This document shows, piece after piece, positions 25,688 to 34,463 of a stretch of DNA of 56,940 nucleotides. The stretch covers positions 1 through 56,940 of the forward strand of contig SHNF01000003.1 in NCBI GenBank assembly GCA_004295085.1, in the 5' to 3' direction. The notes below the pieces were generated by a model that saw only the letters and a program-made list of their open reading frames with translations, made no database searches and was not told the origin of the DNA. The stretch comes from Planctomycetota bacterium (lineage in GTDB: Bacteria; Planctomycetota; UBA1135). The first letter of the stretch is position 1. Each line of letters opens with the position of its first letter. A program made the position numbers and the translations under genes.

Positions 25688-26380
25688 ATGCTGACGAACC
25701 CGCTGCTCCTGGTCGGCTTCCTGGCTGTCACCGCGCTGGCGTTGTGGGCCCAGTTCGCGGTCAAGTCCACGTTTGCGCGCTACGCCAAGGTCCCTGCCCG
25801 GGCCGGGCTCACCGGCGCCGAGGTGGCGCACTTCGTGCTCGAGGCCGGTGGAGCCCAGGGTGTCAAGGTGGAGGCCGTCCACGGCTTCCTGAGCGACCAC
25901 TACGATCCCCGCCGCAAGGTCCTGCGCCTCTCGCCTGAGGTCTACAGCGGGCGCACGGTGGCCGCCTTCGGCGTGGCCGCGCACGAGGCCGGCCACGCCA
26001 TCCAGCACGCGCACCGCTATGCGGCTCTCACCTTCCGCAACATGGTGGTGCCCACCGCGAGCCTGGGCTCGTCGCTGGGGATTCCGCTGATCCTCATCGG
26101 GCTGCTGTTCCAGATCACCAGCCTGGCCATCGCCGGCCTGGTGTTCTTCGCGCTGGTGGTGTTCTTCCAGCTCCTCACCCTGCCGGTGGAGTTCGACGCC
26201 TCGCGCCGCGCGGTCCAGGTGCTGTCCGGCCGCGGGCTGATCCAGTCGCCCGAGGAGGAGAAGGGGGTGAAGGCCGTGCTGACGGCCGCCGCGCTGACCT
26301 ACGTGGCGGCGGCGGTCGCCGCGGTCTTCTGGCTGTTGTATTACGGATCGCTCGTGCTCGGCGGCCGGCGCAACAACTGA
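25688..26380 (+). CDS. membrane zinc metallopeptidase (YugP / Zn_peptidase_2 family)
   Basis: 230 residues from ATG 25688. N-terminal membrane helix (LLLVGFLAVTALALWAQFAV), cytosolic or membrane-associated domain with SDHYDPRRKVLRLSPEVY, and the gluzincin motif AAHEAGHAIQHAHRYA (H99, E100, H103). Two or three further membrane segments follow (IPLILIGLLFQITSLAIAG, AALTYVAAAVAAVFWLLYYG). EFDASRRA near residue 180 is also a family hallmark and may supply further metal ligands. The biological substrate of this family is unknown. A TACCCT hexamer lies 11 nt upstream. It is followed after 48 nt by pgi on the same strand. Confidence 0.88.
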   Translation: MLTNPLLLVGFLAVTALALWAQFAVKSTFARYAKVPARAGLTGAEVAHFVLEAGGAQGVKVEAVHGFLSDHYDPRRKVLRLSPEVYSGRTVAAFGVAAHEAGHAIQHAHRYAALTFRNMVVPTASLGSSLGIPLILIGLLFQITSLAIAGLVFFALVVFFQLLTLPVEFDASRRAVQVLSGRGLIQSPEEEKGVKAVLTAAALTYVAAAVAAVFWLLYYGSLVLGGRRNN

Positions 26381-26428
26381 GCGGGCCTCGAAGCGGCGGC
26401 GCACAAGCACTAATCTCTGCGCCCCCCC

Positions 26429-27823
26429 ATGGCCCTCCACCTCGACCTGACCGGCCTGTTCGCCGCCCCCGGCAGCGCGCACGGCCTGACGCGCGCCGCG
26501 TTCCACGCCGCCTTCCCGCGCGCCGCCGCCGCACGCGCCGAGCACCTGCGTGACCTCCCGGCCTGGCGCAAGCTGCACACCCGCGAGGACCACCTGAAGT
26601 CCTGCCGGGCGCGGGCGCTGCAGGTCCTGGACGAGCAGCGGGAGCTGGAAGCCTTCGTGGTGCTCGGCATCGGCGGCTCGGCGCTGGGCAATGCGGCGCT
26701 GATCGGCGCGCTGGCGCCCGTGTACCAGGAATGGCGCCCGGCGCCGGGGCGGCCGCGCGTGTTCGTGCTGGACAGCGTGGATCCGGACTGGATCGGCTCC
26801 TTCCTGGAGGCGGTGCCGGCGGAGCGCTGCCACTTCAACGTGATCAGCAAGAGCGGCGGCACGATCGAGACCTCGGCCCAGTTCCTGATCTTCTACGAGG
26901 CGGTCAAGCGCGCCCTGGGCTCGGACAAGGAGGCTCGCAAGCGGTTCACCGTGACGACGGATCCCCGCTCCGGTCACTTCCGCAAGCTCTGCGACGAGCT
27001 CGGCTTCGCCAGCCTGGAGGTGCCGCCGGGCGTCGGCGGGCGTTTCTCCATCCTCTCTCCCGTCGGGCTCTTCATGGCGGAAATCGCCGGACTCGACACC
27101 CAGGGCCTGCTCGAGGGCGCCGCGCGCGTGGACCAGAAGCTGGCGGAGTGCGCGCCGGAGGCGGATCCGGCCCTGGCCTGGGCCTTGAGCCAGGTCCTCT
27201 TCATGGAGACGGGCTACCGGATCACCGTGAACTTTCCCTACAGCCACCGGCTGCGCCTGCTCGCCGACTGGTTCCTGCAGCTGTGGGCCGAGTCGCTGGG
27301 CAAACGGGTCGCGCGCGACGGACGCGAGGTCTTTGCGGGGGCCACGCCGGTCCGGGCCGTCGGCCCGACCGATCAGCACAGCCAGATGCAGCTTTACACC
27401 GAGGGGCCGCACGACAAGGTCTTCACCATGGTCAAGGTGGAGCGTTTCGAGAGGAAGGTCGAAGTGCCGCCGGCCTGCGCCGCATCACCGGCCTTCGAGC
27501 CGCTGCACGGGCGCACGCTCAACGAGCTCATGGAGGCGGAGCGCCTGGGCTCCGAGGTCGCGCTGCGCGCGGCGGACCGGCCCGTGTGCGTGCTGGAGCT
27601 GTGCCAGGTGGACGCCTTCCACGTCGGCCAGTACTTCCTGTTCTTCGAGATCGCCACGGCTTACGCCGGTGCCCTGCTCGGCATCGATCCCTACGACCAG
27701 CCCGGGGTGGAGGCCGGCAAGAAGGCGGCCCTGGCCCTCATGGGCGCGCCGGGCACGGACGCGCCGGCGCAGGCCATCCGCCAGCGTCTGCGCGCGGACG
27801 ACAAGCTCGTCCTGAAGTGCTGA
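26429..27823 (+). CDS. pgi: glucose-6-phosphate isomerase
   Basis: Interconverts glucose-6-phosphate and fructose-6-phosphate in glycolysis and gluconeogenesis. 464 residues, the short bacterial form. Sugar-isomerase motifs: FVVLGIGGSALGNAAL near residue 75, VISKSGGTIETSAQFL, TTDPRSGHFRKL, GVGGRFSILSPVGL, the DQHSQMQLYTEGPHDK block (catalytic region) and a C-terminal Lys in PGVEAGKKAAL. The start is ATG 26429, preceded by a C-run and a TAATCT hexamer ending 12 nt upstream. The stop codon directly abuts the stop of the convergent PPIase gene, with no bases in between. Confidence 0.94.
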   Translation: MALHLDLTGLFAAPGSAHGLTRAAFHAAFPRAAAARAEHLRDLPAWRKLHTREDHLKSCRARALQVLDEQRELEAFVVLGIGGSALGNAALIGALAPVYQEWRPAPGRPRVFVLDSVDPDWIGSFLEAVPAERCHFNVISKSGGTIETSAQFLIFYEAVKRALGSDKEARKRFTVTTDPRSGHFRKLCDELGFASLEVPPGVGGRFSILSPVGLFMAEIAGLDTQGLLEGAARVDQKLAECAPEADPALAWALSQVLFMETGYRITVNFPYSHRLRLLADWFLQLWAESLGKRVARDGREVFAGATPVRAVGPTDQHSQMQLYTEGPHDKVFTMVKVERFERKVEVPPACAASPAFEPLHGRTLNELMEAERLGSEVALRAADRPVCVLELCQVDAFHVGQYFLFFEIATAYAGALLGIDPYDQPGVEAGKKAALALMGAPGTDAPAQAIRQRLRADDKLVLKC

Positions 27824-29149
27824 CTAGTCGTACAGCGTGCCCAGCCGCGCCTGCGCCAGGATCTCGGCGCGCAGCTCCGCCAGCAGGCCGCGGCGCACGT
27901 CGTCGCGGAACCGGGCCTCCTCCGGCGCCGGCTCGCTGGCGGTCACCAGCAGCAGGGCGACGCCTTCGCCCGTGCGCACCGGCGCGCTGACCCGGCCCGG
28001 CTCGGCGGCGAAGGCCGCCGCGGTCACGGCCGGATCGGCGCGGGCATCGCGCCGGTGCAGCCAGCCCAGCCGTCCGCGGCGCAGGCGCGAGACCTCGTCC
28101 TCCGAGTACTTGGAGGCGGCGTTGCCGAAATCCTCGGCGCTCTGGATCGAGGCGCCGACACGAGCCAGCTCCTCGGCGGCCTCCTCGAAGCTGAGATCGA
28201 GCGGATCCACCTTCTGGGCGCTGGCCCGCAGCAGGATCCAGGACACCTCGCGGCGCGCGCCGAAGCGCTCTTCCAGCTGCTGGCGCTGCGGCGCGGCCAG
28301 GGCCGCGAACCAGGCATCGTCGTAGCGCCGCTGCGCCCATGCGCGCAGCAGCACGGTGGTGCGGAAGGACGGGTTCCCGGTGACCTGGGCGACGCTGGTG
28401 CCCATGGCCTGCAGCAGCGCGTCCAGGGTGACGCCCGACTCCTCGGCCTTGCGCCGCTGGTACTCAAGCTCCTCCTCGATCATGGCGGCGTCCAGCTCCA
28501 CGCCGTGCTCCTGCGCCCAGGCGTCGGCACGCTGCGCCAGCACCACGTCATGCACGTAGCCGAGCAGCTGCTCGTGCTCCAGCGCGCTGCGCAGCACCGC
28601 GCCGAGCTGCTGCTCGGTGACCACGAACGGAGGGGCGTTGAGGACATGGCCGGGCGGCGCCTCGGCCGCCTGCGCCAGCAGCGCGGACAGGCGCTGCTCG
28701 GTCCAGGCCAGCAGCTCCTCGTTGCTGACCGCTTCCTCCGGCGCGCGCCCCAGGTCCTGGCGCGCCAGCATCTCGTGCAGCAGCGAGTCGGCCAGCAGCT
28801 TCTCGAAGTCGGCCGCCGTCAGGCCGCGGCGCGCCAGGAACTCGTCCACGTCCACGCCGGTCTTGGTGATCTCTTCGTGCGCGCGCCGCACGCGCTCCGC
28901 CAGGGCTTCCGGCGCGACGCGCAGCCCGCGCGCCGCGGCCTCCTGTTCCACCAGGTGGATCTGCAGGAGGTGGCGCAGCGCCTCTACGCCCAGGCTCTGG
29001 CCGCGCAGGCGCTGGCCCAGGTAGGCCTCGAACGCCTCCACCGTGAGAGCGCCGCCGTCCCAGCGCGCCACCTGGCCGCGCTCCAGCGCCGCGGGGGCCT
29101 CCTGCGCGCACGGGCAGACGGCCAGCAACAACAGGTCGGCCGCGAGCAT
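27824..29149 (-). CDS. SurA/PpiC-like peptidyl-prolyl isomerase or periplasmic chaperone
   Basis: 441 residues from ATG 29149, where a signal peptide begins (MLAADLLLLAVCPCAQEAP). A SurA-type helical N-domain (about 30-190; LGQRLRGQSLGVEALRHLL, LLADSLLHEMLARQDLG) and a second helical part precede a C-terminal parvulin-like region (about 320-420: VSWILLRASAQ, DFGNAASKYSEDEVSRLRRG, LGWLHRR, then GRVSAPVRTGEGVALLLVT). These match the order of PpiC motifs. It should assist folding of exported proteins. The long open frame upstream on this strand is antisense to the kinase gene and was rejected. A TACGCT hexamer ends 9 nt before the start. Confidence 0.8.
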   Translation of the reverse strand: MLAADLLLLAVCPCAQEAPAALERGQVARWDGGALTVEAFEAYLGQRLRGQSLGVEALRHLLQIHLVEQEAAARGLRVAPEALAERVRRAHEEITKTGVDVDEFLARRGLTAADFEKLLADSLLHEMLARQDLGRAPEEAVSNEELLAWTEQRLSALLAQAAEAPPGHVLNAPPFVVTEQQLGAVLRSALEHEQLLGYVHDVVLAQRADAWAQEHGVELDAAMIEEELEYQRRKAEESGVTLDALLQAMGTSVAQVTGNPSFRTTVLLRAWAQRRYDDAWFAALAAPQRQQLEERFGARREVSWILLRASAQKVDPLDLSFEEAAEELARVGASIQSAEDFGNAASKYSEDEVSRLRRGRLGWLHRRDARADPAVTAAAFAAEPGRVSAPVRTGEGVALLLVTASEPAPEEARFRDDVRRGLLAELRAEILAQARLGTLYD

Positions 29150-29194
29150 GGGCGCAGAAGCGTATCGGATCGGGACTAGGATGTGGGCCGGCCC

Positions 29195-30217
29195 ATGGCG
29201 GTCTCCCGTCCCGATGCCGGCAATGACCAGGAGTTCCTGGCGCTGCTGGTGCACCGCGGCTTCCTGGACAAGGCGCAGGCCTTGCGCGTGCTGGCACGCA
29301 CGGACAACGACGGCTTCGAGCCCGCGCTGGCCGGCGAGACGCGCTGGGACGCGTCCCGCATCGCCTACCTGCGGCGCACGCGCGCCATGAGCGAGCCGGA
29401 CATCCCCGGCTATGTCGTGGAGCGGCGGCTGGGCGCCGGCGGCACCAGCGAGGTGTTCGCGGCGCGCTGCAAGGCGGACGGCCGGGCTGTGGCGCTCAAG
29501 ATCCTGCGGCCGGCGCTGGCGGCCGACCCCCTGGCCGTGCGCCGCTTCCTGGACGAGGCGCGGCTCCTGCAGCGGCTGACACATCCCGCCATCGTGCGCG
29601 GCGCGCGCGTATTCAAGTTCATGGACACCTACGTGCTGGAGATGGAGCGGGTGTCGGGGCGCACCCTGGACGAGCACCTGGCCGACGGCCGCACCTTCGA
29701 CGAGGACACGGCCTTGTCCCTGGTCATGCAGGTGGCTTCGGCCCTGGAGTACATGCGCCAGCAGGGAGTGGTGCACCGCGACCTCAAGCCCGGCAACCTC
29801 ATGATCGACGGCGCAGGCAGGGTGAAGATCATCGACCTCGGCTTTGCCGGGCGCGGCCTGGAGGGCCGGGCCGACGCGTGCAGCACGCTGGGCACGCCCG
29901 CCTACCTGTCGCCCGAGCAGGCGCGCGGACAGGACGACCTGGACTGCCGCTCCGATATCTACTCCCTGGGCGCGACCTTGTACCACCTGGTGATCGGCCG
30001 GCTGCCGTTCGAAGGCGGGGACGACTCCGAGATCCTGCGCAAGCAGGTGCTGGAGGGGCTCAACGGCGCGGCCTTGAAGGGCCGCAGCGTCTCGCCCAGC
30101 CTGCACTACTTCATCCAGAAGATGATGGCCAAGGAGCGCGAGGTGCGCTACCCGACTCCGGCGGAGCTGACGGAGGACATCGAAGCGCACCGCTCGCGCC
30201 AGCGGCGCATGCAATGA
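29195..30217 (+). CDS. Hanks-type serine/threonine protein kinase
   Basis: 340 residues from ATG 29195. Residues 1-70 form a small helical lead-in; the kinase domain is about 73-335. Subdomains: glycine loop LGAGGTSEVFAAR, lysine K102 (VALKIL), Glu121, catalytic loop HRDLKPGN (194-201), metal-binding DLG (214-216, in place of DFG), activation segment GTPAYLSPEQARG and the C-lobe motif DIYSLGATLYHLVIGRLPFEG. All catalytic residues are present, so it should be active. There is no membrane helix or sensor domain, so it is probably cytosolic. GTG 29183 is an alternative start, but it directly follows a TAGGAT box. A TPR/peptidase-like gene follows after 10 nt. Confidence 0.9.
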   Translation: MAVSRPDAGNDQEFLALLVHRGFLDKAQALRVLARTDNDGFEPALAGETRWDASRIAYLRRTRAMSEPDIPGYVVERRLGAGGTSEVFAARCKADGRAVALKILRPALAADPLAVRRFLDEARLLQRLTHPAIVRGARVFKFMDTYVLEMERVSGRTLDEHLADGRTFDEDTALSLVMQVASALEYMRQQGVVHRDLKPGNLMIDGAGRVKIIDLGFAGRGLEGRADACSTLGTPAYLSPEQARGQDDLDCRSDIYSLGATLYHLVIGRLPFEGGDDSEILRKQVLEGLNGAALKGRSVSPSLHYFIQKMMAKEREVRYPTPAELTEDIEAHRSRQRRMQ

Positions 30218-30227
30218 GGAGGCCGGC

Positions 30228-31514
30228 ATGAGCGCGCGCGTGCGTGTGCGGTTGCTGCGGCGGGTGCTGGCGGCGGCCTGCGGCCTGTTGCTCGCCTGGC
30301 CCGCACCGGTGTGGGCCCAGGGAGCGCGCGGACAGGATCCGCCCGCGCCTGTCACCGGCGGCGATTGGAACGAGGCCGGCGTCGCCGCGCTCGCGGAAGC
30401 CCGTTACGACGATGCCGTGGCCGCCCTCGAAAACGCGCGCCGGCTGCTGCCTGACGACGCCACGGTGCGGGTGAACCTGGCGCGCGCGTACGCGTTCCGC
30501 GGGCGCTCGCTGCTGGATGCCGGCCGCGTGCCGGAGGCGTTGCGCGACTTCGGCGCCGGTGTGGCCGTGGACCGGGACGGCGGCGCGCTGGAAACGCTGT
30601 CGGCCGAAGCGCACCTGCGCCTGGGCCGGCGCGAGCAGGCACAGGCGGCGCTGGACGCCGTGCTGCGCGATTTCCCCGACTACCTGCCGGCCGCGCGCCT
30701 GGGCGCGGAGCTGGCCGCGGTCACCGGACGGCTGGAAGCCGCCATCGCGCTGCTGCACGCCGCCGCAACCCGCCATCCGGAGGACGCGGCGGTGGCGGCA
30801 AGGCTGGCGCAGCTCCAGGAAGAGAAGCGGGCGTTGGAAGGATTCCTGACCGACGGATCCACCCACTTCGATTACCGCTACGACCCGCACCGGCCGGACC
30901 TGGTGGCTGCGCTGCCGCTGCTCATGGAAGACCTGGAGGCTGCGTATCAGGCCGTGGCCGCGCGGCTGGGACTGGCGCCGCAGGACCGGATCCTGGTGCT
31001 GGTCCTGGACCGCGAGCGCTATCGCGGCGGGGCGCCGGAATGGTCCGGCGGCCTGTACGACGGCCGCATCCGCCTCGCGGTCGGCGACTACCGGGGCGAG
31101 CGCGACGGCCTGCAGGCCACGCTGCGCCACGAGTACACCCACGCCGCTCTGCACCGCCTGGGGCCACCGCTTCCGACCTGGCTGCACGAGGGCCTGGCGC
31201 AATGGGTGGAGGCGCGCGCGGTCGCCGGCGCGCGCCGCAGCCTGAGGGCCGGCGGCGCTCTGCCCGAGCTGGCGGCGCTGGAAGGCGACTGGACCAGCTG
31301 GACCGATCGGCGCAAGGTGCAGCAAGCCTACGACTACGCCCTGTCCCTGGCGGCGTTCCTGGGCGAGGCCTACGGCGCCGCCGTGTACGGCTTGCTGTTC
31401 GAGAACGTGCGCAGTCTGGGCTTTGCCGCCGGCGCGCAGCGCACCTTCGGCAAGAGCCTCGAGGACGTGGACCAGGAGCACCGCGCACTTCTGGCGCGTT
31501 CTGGCGGCGCGTAA
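30228..31514 (+). CDS. TPR protein with peptidase-MA-like (HExxH) domain
   Basis: 428 residues. Signal peptide (VLAAACGLLLAWPAPVWAQ), TPR repeats (about 45-205; NEAGVAALAEARYDDAVAAL, VNLARAYAFRGRSLLDAGR) and a C-terminal gluzincin-like domain. The metal motif is HEYTHAALHRLG (H301-H305) with a downstream Glu in WLHEGLAQWVEARA. This is the peptidase-MA-like arrangement common in Planctomycetota and Myxococcota. A strong Shine-Dalgarno AGGAGG lies 5 nt before ATG 30228. It is 10 nt downstream of the kinase gene, so the two form one transcript. The protein is probably exported; the substrate is unknown. Confidence 0.82.
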   Translation: MSARVRVRLLRRVLAAACGLLLAWPAPVWAQGARGQDPPAPVTGGDWNEAGVAALAEARYDDAVAALENARRLLPDDATVRVNLARAYAFRGRSLLDAGRVPEALRDFGAGVAVDRDGGALETLSAEAHLRLGRREQAQAALDAVLRDFPDYLPAARLGAELAAVTGRLEAAIALLHAAATRHPEDAAVAARLAQLQEEKRALEGFLTDGSTHFDYRYDPHRPDLVAALPLLMEDLEAAYQAVAARLGLAPQDRILVLVLDRERYRGGAPEWSGGLYDGRIRLAVGDYRGERDGLQATLRHEYTHAALHRLGPPLPTWLHEGLAQWVEARAVAGARRSLRAGGALPELAALEGDWTSWTDRRKVQQAYDYALSLAAFLGEAYGAAVYGLLFENVRSLGFAAGAQRTFGKSLEDVDQEHRALLARSGGA

Positions 31515-31542
31515 CCTTTCTGCTCCAGTCCGTGATCCCGGC

Positions 31543-32184
31543 ATGGCCACCGCGCTGCAAGCCGGGAACGGGGAGCGCCGGCGCTACGAAGAGCTCGAGG
31601 ACGCGCGCCTGCTGGCGCTGGTCCTCGGCCGGGAGCCGGAGGCAGAGCTCGAGGCGCACCTGCTGCGTGGCGGCAACGGCGGGCCGTGGCACGGCCGCGA
31701 CCCGGAAGAGCTGGCGCGCGAGTTGTCCGTGCCGCTGCGCTGGGCCGAGGGCCTGGCGGCGATTCTGGAGCTGGCGCGCCGCTGCGCCGCGCGCAAGGTC
31801 GCGCTGCCCGAGCCGGTCCGCGGCGGCCGCGACGTCTACCTGTACTTCGCGCCGCGCTTCCGCGGCTGCCGGGTCGAGCGCTTCTGCGCGCTGTACCTGG
31901 ACGCCAAAGGGCGGCTGCTGCGCGAGCGGCGCGTGAGCGAAGGCACCTTGACGGCGTCCCTGGTGCACCCGCGCGAGGTCTACGGCCCGGCCCTGGTGCA
32001 CCAGGCCGCGGCTGTGGTGGTGGCGCACAACCATCCGTCCGGGGACCCCGAGCCTTCTGTCGAGGACCACGCGACCACGCGCCGCCTGCAGCGCGCCGGC
32101 CGCATCCTCGGCATCGAGTTGCTGGACCACGTCATCGTCGGCGAGGGCCGCTACAAGTCGTTCCTGGAGAACGGCTGGCTTTGA
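31543..32184 (+). CDS. radC: RadC/JAMM-domain protein
   Basis: 213 residues from ATG 31543. An N-terminal helical domain (YEELEDARLLALVLGREPEA) is followed by the MPN/JAMM domain. The metal motif is intact: upstream Glu region VSEGTLTASLVHPREVYGPA, then VVVAHNHPSGDPEPSVEDHA (His-x-His, Ser, Asp). The C-terminus is GIELLDHVIVGEGRYKSFLE. Despite the historical name, the molecular role of RadC in DNA repair is not established. It begins 28 nt after the peptidase-MA-like gene and probably belongs to the same transcript. It converges with rsmE, leaving a 15-nt gap. Confidence 0.9.
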   Translation: MATALQAGNGERRRYEELEDARLLALVLGREPEAELEAHLLRGGNGGPWHGRDPEELARELSVPLRWAEGLAAILELARRCAARKVALPEPVRGGRDVYLYFAPRFRGCRVERFCALYLDAKGRLLRERRVSEGTLTASLVHPREVYGPALVHQAAAVVVAHNHPSGDPEPSVEDHATTRRLQRAGRILGIELLDHVIVGEGRYKSFLENGWL

Positions 32185-32199
32185 GTCCTCCGCGCCACC

Positions 32200-32916
32200 T
32201 CAGTTGGATTGCGTCTGCCAGTGCCAGTGCTGGCAGATTCCGGCCGCGAAGGGGCCGGCGGCCTCGATGCGCAGCACGGTCGGGCCCAGACCCGCCTCGT
32301 GCACGCCCTGCCGCTGCAACAGCGCGCGCTCCTCCGGCGTGAAGCCGCCCTCGGGGCCGACCAGCAGCAGCACTTCGCGGGGCGTGTGCAGGGACAGCTC
32401 CATGCTGAGCGGCCAGGCGCCAGGAAGCAGGAGCACGGGATGGGCCAGCGGCGCCTCCTTGCGGACCCGGGCCAGCGGCGCCGGCCGCGGGTCCAGGGCC
32501 GGCGGCACGGGGCGGCCGCACTGCTGGCAGGCCTCCAGGATCACTTTCTGGTAGCGCTGCAGCCGCGCGGCGCTCCAGTCGGAGGCCGTGACCACGCTGC
32601 GGGCACAAGCGAGGGGAACGATCCGCTCCACTCCCATCTCCGTGGCGCGCGCCACCAGCGCTTCCGCCCGCTGCCCCTTGGGCCAGGCGCTGGCCAGGGT
32701 CACCGGCAGGAGGGGGAGCTTCGGCATCTCCGTGAGCCCGAGCAGCTCCAGGCCCTGGCGCCCGTCCCAGCGGGCGCGCACGGCGCCGCCCAGGGGCAGC
32801 AGCAGCAGGAAGTCTTCCTGCAGGCGCAACGCGCGCAGGTGGCGCAGCAGCTGGGCTGGCGGCTCCCATTCGCCGCGGAGGCGGGGCGGCGCCTCCGGCA
32901 CGAAGAAGAAACGCAT
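32200..32916 (-). CDS. rsmE: 16S rRNA (uracil-1498-N3)-methyltransferase
   Basis: Methylates U1498 in the decoding region of 16S rRNA using S-adenosylmethionine. 238 residues, normal for RsmE (about 240). An N-terminal PUA-like barrel (about 1-70) and a C-terminal SPOUT knot. Knot motifs: RATEMGVERIVPLACARS, QKVILEACQQCGR, LLVGPEGGFTPEERALL and LGPTVLRIEAAGPFA. The ATG at 32916 fits the family's N-terminus (MRFFFV). A TATGCT hexamer lies 11 nt upstream. It is divergent from the fatty-acid transporter, with only 21 nt between starts. Confidence 0.92.
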   Translation of the reverse strand: MRFFFVPEAPPRLRGEWEPPAQLLRHLRALRLQEDFLLLLPLGGAVRARWDGRQGLELLGLTEMPKLPLLPVTLASAWPKGQRAEALVARATEMGVERIVPLACARSVVTASDWSAARLQRYQKVILEACQQCGRPVPPALDPRPAPLARVRKEAPLAHPVLLLPGAWPLSMELSLHTPREVLLLVGPEGGFTPEERALLQRQGVHEAGLGPTVLRIEAAGPFAAGICQHWHWQTQSN

Positions 32917-32937
32917 GCTTGCATCTCAGCATAGGCC

Positions 32938-34356
32938 GTGGCGGAATCGGAAGCCATGATTGCCCGTTTCGGCGCAGCCTGCGCCCGGCTGGCCCAGCAT
33001 TGGGTACCCAGCTCGTTCGTGTTCACGCTGCTGCTGAGCGCGGTGGTGCTGATCGCCGGATGGTGCAGCTGGCCGCGGGAGCAGGGGGCCGCGCTGTCCG
33101 GCGTGCTGGAGGCCTGGTATCGCGGCTTCTGGAGCAAGGACCTGCTGGCGTTCGCATTTCAGATGGCGCTGATGCTGGTCGCCGGCTACGCCCTGGCAGA
33201 CGCGCCTCTCACCCGCACGGGACTGCGGCGCCTGGCCGGGGCCTGGCGCACGCCGCGCCAGGCGGTGGCGCTGACCGCCCTGGTCGCCGCGGCGCTGAGC
33301 TGGTGCAACTGGGGACTGGGCATCCTCGGCGGCGCATTCCTGGCGCGCGAGGTGGGGGCCGTGGCGCGGCGGCGCGGACAACCGATCCCGTACGCCCTTG
33401 TGGTGGCGGCGGCCTACGGCGGATTCCTGGTGTGGCACGGCGGCTTGTCCGCCAGCGCGCCCCTGAGCGTGGCCCAGCCCGGCCATCCTTTCGAGGAGAT
33501 CGCCGGCGTCATCCCGGTGCGCGAGACGCTGTTTGCGCCGTCGAACCTGTTCCTGTCGGCGGCGCTGCTGGTCGCCATCCCGCTGATCCTGGCTTCCATG
33601 GCGTCCGCAGCGCCGCTGACGGCGGCTGCGGACCTGCCCGCCGGTGCTTCGGTCGCGGACGCCGGGCGCCCGCCGCAGACGCGCGGCGGCGCAACTCCGG
33701 CGGCGTGGATGGATCGTTCGGGCGCGCTCGCCTGGCTTGTGCTGCTGCCCGCGGCCGCGGTGCTGGCCCTGGTGCTCGTTCCCGGCTGGTGGCGGGGAAC
33801 TCGCAGCCTGGACCTGAACACGGTGCTGTTCCTGTGCTTGTTCCTGGCGTTCGCCCTGCACCGCTCGCCGGCGGCGCTGGCCCGCTCTTTCGCCGCGGGC
33901 GCGAGCGAAGCCGGCGGCATCCTGCTGCAGTTCCCGTTCTACTTCGCCATCGCCGGGGTCATGCAGGAGAGCGGCCTGGTGGCGCGTCTGGCCGGCGTCG
34001 GCGTGTCCCTGGCCCTGGCCGCGGGAGCCGCCGGCGGACCGGTGCGCTGGATATTCCTGGTGCAGACGTGGTTGATCGCGGCCCTCGTGAACATGGCCGT
34101 TCCGTCTGGAGGCGGGCAGTGGGCCGTGCAGGGCGAGATCGTGCTGCGCTCAGCGCAGCACCCGGAGATCCAGGCTCCCGCCGGGCAAGCCGTGATGGCG
34201 TTGGCCTACGGGGACGAGTGGACCAACCTGGCGCAGCCGTTCTGGGCCCTGGCCTTGCTGTCCGTAACCCGCATGCAAGCCCGGGATATCCTCGGCTACA
34301 CCCTGGCCTTGATGGTCCTCACCGGGCCCTTGTTCCTGATCGCACTGGCCTTCTGA
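32938..34356 (+). CDS. short-chain fatty acid transporter (AtoE/TIGR00366 family)
   Basis: 472-residue polytopic inner-membrane protein with about 11-12 hydrophobic segments. Family features are WVPSSFVFTLLLSAVVL near the N-terminus, ALSWCNWGLGILGGAFLARE, AAYGGFLVWHGGLSASAPL, FPFYFAIAGVMQESGL and the signature NMAVPSGGGQWAVQGEIVL. Relatives are linked to uptake of acetoacetate, butyrate and similar acids. The start is taken at GTG 32938; ATG 32956 is also possible. No degradation enzymes are adjacent, so the substrate is inferred from the family only. Confidence 0.9.
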   Translation: MAESEAMIARFGAACARLAQHWVPSSFVFTLLLSAVVLIAGWCSWPREQGAALSGVLEAWYRGFWSKDLLAFAFQMALMLVAGYALADAPLTRTGLRRLAGAWRTPRQAVALTALVAAALSWCNWGLGILGGAFLAREVGAVARRRGQPIPYALVVAAAYGGFLVWHGGLSASAPLSVAQPGHPFEEIAGVIPVRETLFAPSNLFLSAALLVAIPLILASMASAAPLTAAADLPAGASVADAGRPPQTRGGATPAAWMDRSGALAWLVLLPAAAVLALVLVPGWWRGTRSLDLNTVLFLCLFLAFALHRSPAALARSFAAGASEAGGILLQFPFYFAIAGVMQESGLVARLAGVGVSLALAAGAAGGPVRWIFLVQTWLIAALVNMAVPSGGGQWAVQGEIVLRSAQHPEIQAPAGQAVMALAYGDEWTNLAQPFWALALLSVTRMQARDILGYTLALMVLTGPLFLIALAF

Positions 34357-34418
34357 GCCTGATCTCCCAGCGCCGGCCGACCCCGCCCGCGGCGATTGCC
34401 CGGAGCGGAACGGGTGCC

Positions 34419-34424
34419 TAGACT
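34419..34424 (+). promoter_or_regulatory. putative -10 box TAGACT for the secretion-like operon
   Basis: TAGACT lies 39 nt upstream of the ATG of the FHA gene, within the 107-nt gap after the transporter gene. It is the only A/T-rich hexamer of TAnnnT form in that gap that I noticed. It may drive the whole operon from 34464 onward. Confidence 0.3.
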
Positions 34425-34463
34425 GGCCCACCGGAACGGCTCGGCGGCGAAACGCACATCCGC

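Noticed and set aside
29150..30355. Extended upstream part of the minus-strand PPIase frame
   Set aside because: It is antisense to the kinase catalytic motifs and has no start or signal sequence. The signal peptide begins at ATG 29149.
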